DNA of 11,189 nucleotides, from the NCBI GenBank assembly GCA_016930735.1, contig JAFGGF010000391.1, positions 1-11,189 of the forward strand, read 5' to 3'. The position numbers were made by a program, and so were the translations under genes. The DNA comes from Prolixibacteraceae bacterium (GTDB lineage Bacteria > Bacteroidota > Bacteroidia > Bacteroidales > Prolixibacteraceae). Below, one piece after another: positions 5,743-11,189 of this stretch. The notes under the pieces are model-generated. The model was not told where the DNA came from, searched no databases, and saw only the letters and a program-made list of their open reading frames with translations. Position 1 is the stretch's first letter. The number at the start of each line of letters is the position of its first letter.

Positions 5743-5764
5743 ATAATTTACTTATCTGATTATT

Positions 5765-5785
5765 TCAAACCTATAAATGGTTTGA
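5765..5785. repeat. Weak inverted repeat downstream of aroA
   Basis: TCAAACC (5765-5771) pairs with GGTTTGA (5779-5785) around a 7-base loop, 51 bases beyond the aroA stop. There is no T-tract on the minus strand, so it is a poor intrinsic terminator, but it is the only hairpin seen between aroA and paralogue B. Confidence 0.3.
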
Positions 5786-5835
5786 GTTTTCAAAATTTAT
5801 TTAACCGATTAAATACCTGAAAATCTGATATCTAG

Positions 5836-7071
5836 TTATATTTCTGATATATCGAATCCTGTATTTTCAAGGTCGGACCAAAAGCCAGGGTATGATTTAG
5901 TGATCACCATGGGATCATCAATTTTAATAGAATTGCCGGTTAAAGCCATTGGGGCAAAAGACAAAGCCATTCGATGGTCATGATAGGTTGAAATCACAGG
6001 ATCAGGTTGCACCGATTCCGGATTTATGAATCCGTCCCAGGATAGTTCACCTTTTTGTGGCTCTGTCAGTAATGCACCTAACTTTTGAAGTTCAGTTTGT
6101 AATGCAGAAATCCGGTCGGTTTCTTTAATCTTCAGAGTTTCAAGCCCTTTAAAATGGAAAGGTACTTTTTTTGCAACGCAAAGAACTGCCATGGTTTGAG
6201 CAACATCGGGATTTTCTTTAAAATCAAGATCCAGTTTTTCCGGCATTTTCAATTGAGCTTTTATCAATCTGATTCCTTTTTCAGTTTTACTGGTTTCAAC
6301 GCCAAAACCGGAAAACCAGCCTGCAATTGCTGAATCACCCTGAAGACTGTTCAAATACAGGTTTTCAAGCTCAATATCGGCTTTGTCAGCTAAAGCTGCT
6401 ATCAGATACCAGTATGATGCACCCGACCAATCGGCTTCTACTGTAAAATCTTTGTGCAGGTAGGTTTGTTCAGGAATGTGAATCTCATTATTGATCCATT
6501 TATAAGCAATTCCAAAATATGCCATCAGTTTCAGGGTCAATATAATATATGAAGATGAAGTAACCTTATTTTTAAGTCTTAAAATTAAACCGTTTTCAAG
6601 AGTCGGGGCGATTAATAAAAGTGCTGTAATATACTGGCTGCTCACACTTCCGTCAATTTCAAGTACGCCACCTTTTAAATGCGATCCAAAAATTCTCAAC
6701 GGAGGGAAACCTTCTTTTTCGATGTATTCAATTCTGGCACCAAGGTGACATAATGCTTCTACAAGAATTCCAATTGGCCGTTGTTTCATCCTAGGAGAAC
6801 CTGTTATTTCCCACTCCCCGACTATTTTGGATAAATATGCTGTTAAAAACCGCATGGCTGTACCTGCATGGCCAATATCAAATCTGTTTGTGTTTGAGGT
6901 TAAAACTTCAGCCAGAATCTTCGTATCATCACTATCCGATAAATTTATTATCGGATAAGGATTGTACCCTAAGGCGCTGATAATTAAAACCCGGTTGCTG
7001 ATACTTTTAGAAGCCGGCAATTTTATCTTCCCTGAAATATTTCTATTTAAAGATTTAACCTGGTACAGCAT
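5836..7071 (-). CDS. aroA: 3-phosphoshikimate 1-carboxyvinyltransferase (EPSP synthase)
   Basis: This 411-residue cytoplasmic enzyme joins phosphoenolpyruvate to shikimate 3-phosphate in the sixth shikimate step. Conserved sites are visible: Lys22, Ser23 and Arg27 in LPASKSISNR (18-27), the GHAGTAMRFL loop (67-76), RMKQRPIG (94-101), SSQ (144-146), Asp289 in NPDVAQT, KETDR (316-320), HDHRMA (364-369) and Lys392 in TKSYPGF. Compared with E. coli, the loop has His for Asn94 and Phe for Pro101, and Gly217 stands where Ser197 binds substrate; I believe these are usual for Bacteroidota. I chose the ATG at 7071. A TTG at 7077 would add two residues but starts just 2 bases after the aroB stop. It follows aroB by 8 bases, so the two are surely one operon. 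Confidence 0.96.
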   Translation of the reverse strand: MLYQVKSLNRNISGKIKLPASKSISNRVLIISALGYNPYPIINLSDSDDTKILAEVLTSNTNRFDIGHAGTAMRFLTAYLSKIVGEWEITGSPRMKQRPIGILVEALCHLGARIEYIEKEGFPPLRIFGSHLKGGVLEIDGSVSSQYITALLLIAPTLENGLILRLKNKVTSSSYIILTLKLMAYFGIAYKWINNEIHIPEQTYLHKDFTVEADWSGASYWYLIAALADKADIELENLYLNSLQGDSAIAGWFSGFGVETSKTEKGIRLIKAQLKMPEKLDLDFKENPDVAQTMAVLCVAKKVPFHFKGLETLKIKETDRISALQTELQKLGALLTEPQKGELSWDGFINPESVQPDPVISTYHDHRMALSFAPMALTGNSIKIDDPMVITKSYPGFWSDLENTGFDISEI

Positions 7072-7079
7072 AATCAATC

Positions 7080-8156
7080 TTATAAATCGTTTTGAACCTC
7101 AGTAAAGTATTTTAACGATTCAATTATTTCATCTTCCGAGCAAACCTGATTAATAACTACTTCTCCAACATTTTGAATTAAAGTAAAATTAATCCTGTTG
7201 TTCTCATTCTTTTTATCATGAGTCATCAAACTGAACAATCTTTCAAAATCAGATTCTACCAAATTAAATTTTCCATAAATCCGATTTATCCAGTTTACAA
7301 GTTCATTCAGTTTATCCTCAGGAAACCCCATTTTTTTCATTGAAAGGTAAAGTTCAGCAATCATTCCATAAGCAACTGCAAAACCATGTAAAACCGGCCG
7401 GTTCTGTTCCATCGCAAGGCTCTCAAAGGCATGTCCTATCGTATGCCCAAAGTTTAATGCTTTCCTGATCCCTTTTTCAGTCGGGTCATTTTCAACAAAA
7501 TATTTTTTCACCTCAACCGAATGGCCAATCATTTTTTCAAGCAGGTTATAATCGATATTCTGAAAATCAAAATCTTGTAATTCATTTAAATGGTCCTGAC
7601 TTTTAATCAATCCATGTTTGATCATTTCAGCAAAACCTGAAATAAAATTCTCCCGACCGAGGGTTTTCAGGAAATCAACATTAATTAAAACTGCATTTGG
7701 CTCACGAAATGTCCCAACTTCATTTTTTAAACCGTTAAAATTAATACCGGTTTTCCCGCCAACCGATGCATCAACCTGGGCTAATAAAGTTGTCGGGATA
7801 TTTACAAAGTCGATCCCCCTTTTAAAAGTTGAAGCAGCAAATCCGGCCAGGTCGGTAAGCATTCCCCCGCCAAGGTTAATCAATAAAGATTTGCGGTCGG
7901 CACCATTTTTACTAAGAAATTCCCATATTTTGCCAACTGATTCAATCTTTTTATTTTGTTCTCCCGAAAGAATGACAATTTCCTGAATTTGCAAGCTTAC
8001 AACAAATTCCATTATTACCGGGAAACACAATTCTTTTACAGTTGTTTCAGTCGAAAGAAAGACTTTCCCCTTTGGATATCGGTTTATGATTTCAGAAAGT
8101 TCAGAAACAACGCCCCTGGAAAATAAAATTTCTGAGTTTATTTTTGATATTCCCAT
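7080..8156 (-). CDS. aroB: 3-dehydroquinate synthase
   Basis: This 358-residue NAD- and zinc-dependent enzyme cyclises DAHP to 3-dehydroquinate, the second shikimate step, in the cytoplasm. The NAD-binding glycine-rich motif GGGMLTDLAGF is at 96-106, followed by the signature NIPTTLLAQVDASVGGKTGIN (119-139). Zinc ligands are Glu177 in GFAEMIKHG, His238 in NFGHTIGHAFE and His257 in LHGFAVAYGM. Length and motif order are normal. It is the first gene of the aroB-aroA pair and is divergent from the gene at 8257, with 100 bases between them. There is no Shine-Dalgarno site; the first ATG gives a normal N-terminus. Confidence 0.97.
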   Translation of the reverse strand: MGISKINSEILFSRGVVSELSEIINRYPKGKVFLSTETTVKELCFPVIMEFVVSLQIQEIVILSGEQNKKIESVGKIWEFLSKNGADRKSLLINLGGGMLTDLAGFAASTFKRGIDFVNIPTTLLAQVDASVGGKTGINFNGLKNEVGTFREPNAVLINVDFLKTLGRENFISGFAEMIKHGLIKSQDHLNELQDFDFQNIDYNLLEKMIGHSVEVKKYFVENDPTEKGIRKALNFGHTIGHAFESLAMEQNRPVLHGFAVAYGMIAELYLSMKKMGFPEDKLNELVNWINRIYGKFNLVESDFERLFSLMTHDKKNENNRINFTLIQNVGEVVINQVCSEDEIIESLKYFTEVQNDL

Positions 8157-8176
8157 ATTGCCGTATTAAATTGCGT

Positions 8177-8184
8177 TAAAGTTA
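8177..8184 (-). promoter_or_regulatory. Possible -7 box of the aroB-aroA operon
   Basis: Read on the minus strand this is TAACTTTA, which keeps TAnnTTT but not the final G. It lies 20 bases before the aroB start. The only upstream TTG is 24 bases away, longer than the usual spacer, so confidence is low. Confidence 0.3.
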
Positions 8185-8235
8185 TAACATTTTTGTTTTT
8201 TGCCCGCGCAATATTACAGAAGGCAAACAGTTTTA

Positions 8236-8243
8236 GAAATTTG
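8236..8243 (+). promoter_or_regulatory. Possible -7 box for the gene at 8257 and dprA
   Basis: GAAATTTG differs from TAnnTTTG only in the first base and lies 13 bases before the ATG at 8257. No clear -33 element was found. It is the best candidate in the short divergent gap with aroB. Confidence 0.25.
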
Positions 8244-8256
8244 ATAATGAATTGCA

Positions 8257-8709
8257 ATGATAATTTCAAATAAAAAAAAGGCAACAACTTTAAAACGGCT
8301 TTTTTTCCTAATGGGCCTGGCAATGGCGGTTTTTATGCTTGTTATGTTTTTAAAGGATAAAAACCTGATTGCAATACTGACCGGTGCCGCATTTGTTGTC
8401 TGGTTTTTTATTTTTCAGCTTTTCGATTTTCAGTATGTCGAACTGATTGTTGAAGAAAATAAGGTTGTATTACGCTATTACCCGGCAATTAAGTTTGGCA
8501 AAAAAGAATACAGTTCAATTGAATTTGCAAGTGAAACGTTACACGATGTACAATTTGAAAATTCCTTTTTTGGATTGGTTACCGACATTGTACTTATTGT
8601 AAAAACAAAAAGAGGAATTGCCGAATATCCCCCGATTAGCCTGGCAGCAGTAAATCGGAATGACAGGAAAAATATTAAAGACGCACTAAATAAAATTCTT
8701 GAAAAATAA
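8257..8709 (+). CDS. Membrane-anchored protein of unknown function upstream of dprA
   Basis: This 150-residue protein has a basic N-terminus (NKKKATTLKR, 5-14), two membrane helices (about 15-32 and 36-56) joined by a very short turn (KDKN), and a soluble C-terminal part (about 60-150). That part alternates short hydrophobic and polar segments, as in a small beta-rich domain (YVELIVEENKVVLRYYP, 60-76; DIVLIVKTKRGIAEYPP, 110-126), and ends in a helix (RNDRKNIKDALNKILEK, 134-150). The plan of two helices plus a beta domain and one closing helix resembles bacterial PH-like membrane proteins, but I do not recognise a named family. Both ends of the chain should be cytoplasmic. dprA starts 18 bases after its stop, so the two are probably co-transcribed, without an obvious functional link. 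Confidence 0.82.
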   Translation: MIISNKKKATTLKRLFFLMGLAMAVFMLVMFLKDKNLIAILTGAAFVVWFFIFQLFDFQYVELIVEENKVVLRYYPAIKFGKKEYSSIEFASETLHDVQFENSFFGLVTDIVLIVKTKRGIAEYPPISLAAVNRNDRKNIKDALNKILEK

Positions 8710-8727
8710 CTCTCTATCCCCCGACTT

Positions 8728-9834
8728 ATGGAAGAACAGCTAAAATATAAAATTGCCATTTCGATGATCCCCGGTATCGGGAGCATTCTTGCCCGGAATT
8801 TAATTGCCTATACAGGAAGTGTAGAAGGAATATTCAATGAAAAAACTAGTGTCCTGAAAAAAATCCCCGGGATTGGCGAAATTAATGCGAAAAAAATTTC
8901 TGACCCGCAGATTCTTATCAATGCTGAAAATGAAATTGAATTCATCCAAAAAAATAATATTAAAACTTTCTTCTATGCCGACAAAGATTATCCACGCCGT
9001 CTCAGCCAATGCCCTGATGCTCCGATCATTTTATTCGGGAAAGGAAATTTTAACCTTGATACAGAAAAAATAATCAGTATTGTAGGTACCCGAAATGCTA
9101 CCGATTATGGAAAAGAAGTTTGTGAAAATCTGACTCATGGTCTTTCAGAACAAAATCATAACGTTTTAATTATCAGTGGGCTTGCATATGGAATTGACAT
9201 TCAGGCTCACAAAATGGCATTAAAATATAATTTACCAACCATTGGAGTTTTAGGGCATGGCCTCGACCGGTTATACCCTTCATTGCATAATGACACAGCA
9301 AAAAAGATGCTTGATAACGGAGGGCTTATTTCCGATTTTCCAAGTAATACCAAAATTGACCCTCCGAATTTTATCAGGAGAAACCGGATAATTGCCGGGC
9401 TGGCAGATGCAACCATTGTTATTGAATCGGGAGTTAAAGGAGGTGCTTTAATTACAGCAGAAATCGCTTCTTCCTACAATCGCGATGTTTTTGCCATTCC
9501 CGGAAATATCGGGTCAAAATGGTCGATGGGATGTAATAAACTGATAAAAAACAATGGAGCAACTTTGATTGAATCTGTAAGCGACCTGGAATATTTTATG
9601 GGTTGGGAAGAAAATGACAATAAACCCAAAACCATTCAGAAACAATTGTTTTTAAACCTTTCTCCCGAAGAAGAAATTATCTGTAATTTACTGAAGGAAA
9701 ATGAACCAGTTTTTATTGATGAAATATGTTCTGTTGCTGAATTGCCCATGGGGAAAGTATCCGGCCTTTTATTAAACCTTGAATTTAAAGGGATTGTATC
9801 GGCATTGCCCGGAAAAATGTATAAACTCAGATAA
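8728..9834 (+). CDS. dprA: DNA-processing protein DprA (Smf)
   Basis: This 368-residue cytoplasmic protein binds single-stranded DNA entering during natural transformation and loads RecA on it. Three parts are visible. The N-terminal helix-hairpin-helix region has two IPGIG motifs (14-18 and 46-50). The central Rossmann-like DprA domain (about 80-290) carries SIVGTRNATDYG (117-128), SGLAYGID (150-157), FIRRNRIIAGL (215-225), GALITAEIA (239-247) and FAIPGNI (255-261). The C-terminal winged-helix domain (about 308-367) is the DML1-like type. The length is normal for a three-domain DprA. Its start follows the previous gene by 18 bases without a Shine-Dalgarno site. dprA is also present in bacteria not known to be competent, so it does not prove natural transformation here. 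Confidence 0.96.
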   Translation: MEEQLKYKIAISMIPGIGSILARNLIAYTGSVEGIFNEKTSVLKKIPGIGEINAKKISDPQILINAENEIEFIQKNNIKTFFYADKDYPRRLSQCPDAPIILFGKGNFNLDTEKIISIVGTRNATDYGKEVCENLTHGLSEQNHNVLIISGLAYGIDIQAHKMALKYNLPTIGVLGHGLDRLYPSLHNDTAKKMLDNGGLISDFPSNTKIDPPNFIRRNRIIAGLADATIVIESGVKGGALITAEIASSYNRDVFAIPGNIGSKWSMGCNKLIKNNGATLIESVSDLEYFMGWEENDNKPKTIQKQLFLNLSPEEEIICNLLKENEPVFIDEICSVAELPMGKVSGLLLNLEFKGIVSALPGKMYKLR

Positions 9835-9838
9835 AATA

Positions 9839-9853
9839 AATCAGTTACTGATT
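9839..9853. repeat. Short inverted repeat in the helicase promoter region
   Basis: AATCAG (9839-9844) and CTGATT (9848-9853) flank TTA. It lies 14 to 28 bases before the -7 box, over the expected -33 position. It is too weak and lacks the T-run for a terminator of dprA; a small operator or chance is possible. Confidence 0.25.
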
Positions 9854-9866
9854 TAACCAGATTTTG

Positions 9867-9874
9867 TACTTTTG
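9867..9874 (+). promoter_or_regulatory. Helicase promoter -7 box (TACTTTTG), 4 bases before the start codon
   Basis: This is an exact TAnnTTTG match ending 4 bases before the ATG at 9879. It predicts a transcript starting at or next to the start codon. It also argues against a TTG start at 9864, which would place the box inside the coding sequence. Confidence 0.55.
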
Positions 9875-9878
9875 CAGC

Positions 9879-11189
9879 ATGAGTAAATCATTTGAACAGC
9901 TTAAGGTATCTAAGTCGTTGTTAAAAACGCTGGAGGAGATCGGATTTCACGAACCAACTCCCATTCAGCAAAAAGCTATTCCGGCTATACGGTCAGGGTT
10001 GAATATTGTTGGCATTGCACAAACCGGAACCGGTAAAACAGCAGCGTACCTGATACCATTGCTGATGAATATTATCAAACCTGAAGGTGATGATCCAAGG
10101 ATTGTTGTTCTTGTACCAACCCGTGAATTGTCAATACAGGTGGGTGAAGATATCGAAGAGCTTTCTGCAAATACAACCATCAGGCATGCTGCAGTTTATG
10201 GCGGCATTGGATGGACAAAACATGCTGATCTGATTACTCCTGGAATTGACATCCTGGTTGCTACACCCGGAAGATTGAGGGAACTTTATCTGAATAAAGT
10301 CCTTTCGCTTAAAAAAGTAAAAGTATTGGTTATTGACGAAGCTGACCGGATGCTCGATATGGGTTTTATGCCTCAACTCAGGCAACTGTTTGAAATCCTT
10401 CCTTCAAAAAGGCAGAACCTGTTATTCTCAGCAACTTTTAATGAAAAAGTGGAACTGATGGCAGAAGAATTCCTCGACCATTATCAGAAAATAAAAGTTG
10501 CCCGTTCGGCAACTCCGGCCGAATTGATTAAACAGGAAGTTTACCATGTACCCAATTACCGGACAAAACTCAACCTGATTAAATACCTGTTTGAAGATGA
10601 AGAATCGTTTAACAGGATTATGATTTTCGTCCGGACAAAAGATCATGCGGAAGCAATTTTTAAGGTTATAAAAAGAAAATCGGAAGGAGAAAAAAGAATA
10701 TTGCATTCAAATAAAGGCCAGAATTCACGGTTAAATGCCATAAAAGCTTTTAAGGATGGTGAGATTCGGATTTTGATCTCAACCGATGTTTCGGCAAGGG
10801 GGATTGATGCAAGCCTTGTCAGCCACGTAATAAATTTTGACCTGCCAGCCAGTTATGAAGATTACGTGCACCGGATTGGGAGAACAGCAAGAGCAGGTAA
10901 TCAGGGAACTGCAATTACTCTGATCAGCCCGCACCAGGAATGGCACATGAAACGTATTGAAAAACTGATCAGAATGGAAATTCCTGTTAAACCGATCCCT
11001 GAAGAAGTGGAAATAATCGAAACTGATTTTAAGGAAAAGCAGGAGCAATTACAGGAAATCGACCGGCAGCGAAAAATTGACGATCCAACCTTTCAGGGTG
11101 CTTTCCATGAAAAAAAGAAAAAAAACCAAAAACAGACTTTTACACCTAAAAAGAACCGTTTGGATTCAAAAAAAAGAAGACGCAGGTAA
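9879..11189 (+). CDS. DEAD-box ATP-dependent RNA helicase, RhlE-like
   Basis: This 436-residue cytoplasmic enzyme unwinds or remodels RNA using ATP. All core motifs are present in order: Q motif GFHEPTPIQ (22-30), motif I AQTGTGKT (47-54), Ia PTRELSIQ (80-87), Ib TPGR (129-132), II DEAD (153-156), III SAT (184-186), IV IMIFVRT (247-253), V STDVSARGID (301-310) and VI HRIGRTARAG (331-340). A charged linker (about 372-402) leads to a lysine/arginine-rich tail (411-436, ending KKRRRR) that probably holds RNA non-specifically. The motifs and basic tail fit the RhlE/CsdA-type group in Bacteroidota; the exact subfamily is not certain. I chose the ATG at 9879, giving MSKSFEQLKV. The gene is complete and ends with the window. 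Its own -7 box separates it from dprA. Confidence 0.95.
   Translation: MSKSFEQLKVSKSLLKTLEEIGFHEPTPIQQKAIPAIRSGLNIVGIAQTGTGKTAAYLIPLLMNIIKPEGDDPRIVVLVPTRELSIQVGEDIEELSANTTIRHAAVYGGIGWTKHADLITPGIDILVATPGRLRELYLNKVLSLKKVKVLVIDEADRMLDMGFMPQLRQLFEILPSKRQNLLFSATFNEKVELMAEEFLDHYQKIKVARSATPAELIKQEVYHVPNYRTKLNLIKYLFEDEESFNRIMIFVRTKDHAEAIFKVIKRKSEGEKRILHSNKGQNSRLNAIKAFKDGEIRILISTDVSARGIDASLVSHVINFDLPASYEDYVHRIGRTARAGNQGTAITLISPHQEWHMKRIEKLIRMEIPVKPIPEEVEIIETDFKEKQEQLQEIDRQRKIDDPTFQGAFHEKKKKNQKQTFTPKKNRLDSKKRRRR

Noticed and set aside
7618..7986. 122-codon open frame on the plus strand
   Set aside because: It lies entirely antisense within aroB, which has all its catalytic motifs; the peptide is a mirror product of that sequence.
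8064..8070. Another TTTCCCC resembling the paralogue operator half-site
   Set aside because: It is a single half-site inside aroB with no partner 22 bp away and no promoter box at the right distance.
9864..9878. TTG start that would lengthen the helicase by 5 residues
   Set aside because: It would put the TAnnTTTG promoter box inside the coding sequence, and MSKSFEQL from 9879 is a normal N-terminus.
1..11189. Mobile elements, CRISPR arrays, phage genes, tRNA or rRNA genes
   Set aside because: No transposase, integrase, spaced repeats, terminal repeats or RNA-gene signatures were seen; nearly all sequence is accounted for by housekeeping-type genes.

Overview
The window looks like ordinary chromosome from a member of the Bacteroidota, most likely Bacteroidales or a relative. 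The grounds are the AT-rich composition, the ExbB / membrane protein / ExbD / ExbD gene order, the protein styles of AroA, TadA, DprA and the DEAD-box helicase, few Shine-Dalgarno sites, and several TAnnTTTG boxes of the kind used as the -7 element by the Bacteroidota primary sigma factor. No mobile element, CRISPR array, tRNA or rRNA was seen. The genus cannot be fixed from this sequence alone.

Layout. (1) 29-2379, plus strand: a four-gene operon for an inner-membrane proton-driven motor, made of an ExbB/TolQ-type channel with a cleavable signal peptide, an unknown four-helix membrane protein, and two different ExbD-type stators. It ends at a bidirectional hairpin terminator (2395-2424) shared with the convergent gene aspS. 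(2) 2442-4199, minus: aspS. (3) 4292-4735, plus: tadA, divergent from aspS, with a -7 box almost touching its start codon. (4) 4805-5648, minus: two 89-residue three-helix membrane proteins that are paralogues (61 of 89 residues identical by my hand count), separated by a 304-base gap. (5) 5836-8156, minus: aroB then aroA, two shikimate-pathway genes 8 bases apart. (6) 8257-9834, plus: a small membrane-anchored protein of unknown function, then dprA. (7) 9879-11189, plus: a DEAD-box RNA helicase whose stop codon is the last three bases of the window.

How the parts work together. The first block would convert proton-motive force into motion across the envelope. aspS and tadA both serve translation (charging tRNA-Asp; A34-to-I34 editing of tRNA). 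aroB and aroA make chorismate precursors. dprA handles incoming single-stranded DNA, and the helicase probably remodels RNA.

The least explained part is the paralogue pair at 4805-5648. Although the rest of their upstream regions has diverged, both genes keep the same cis-element: two TTTCCC half-sites (read on the minus strand) exactly 22 bp apart, then exactly 24 bp, then a TAnnTTT box. This points to co-regulation of two unknown membrane proteins by one dimeric activator. The pair also shares a 50-bp coding patch with 49 identical bases, much more similar than the flanking sequence.
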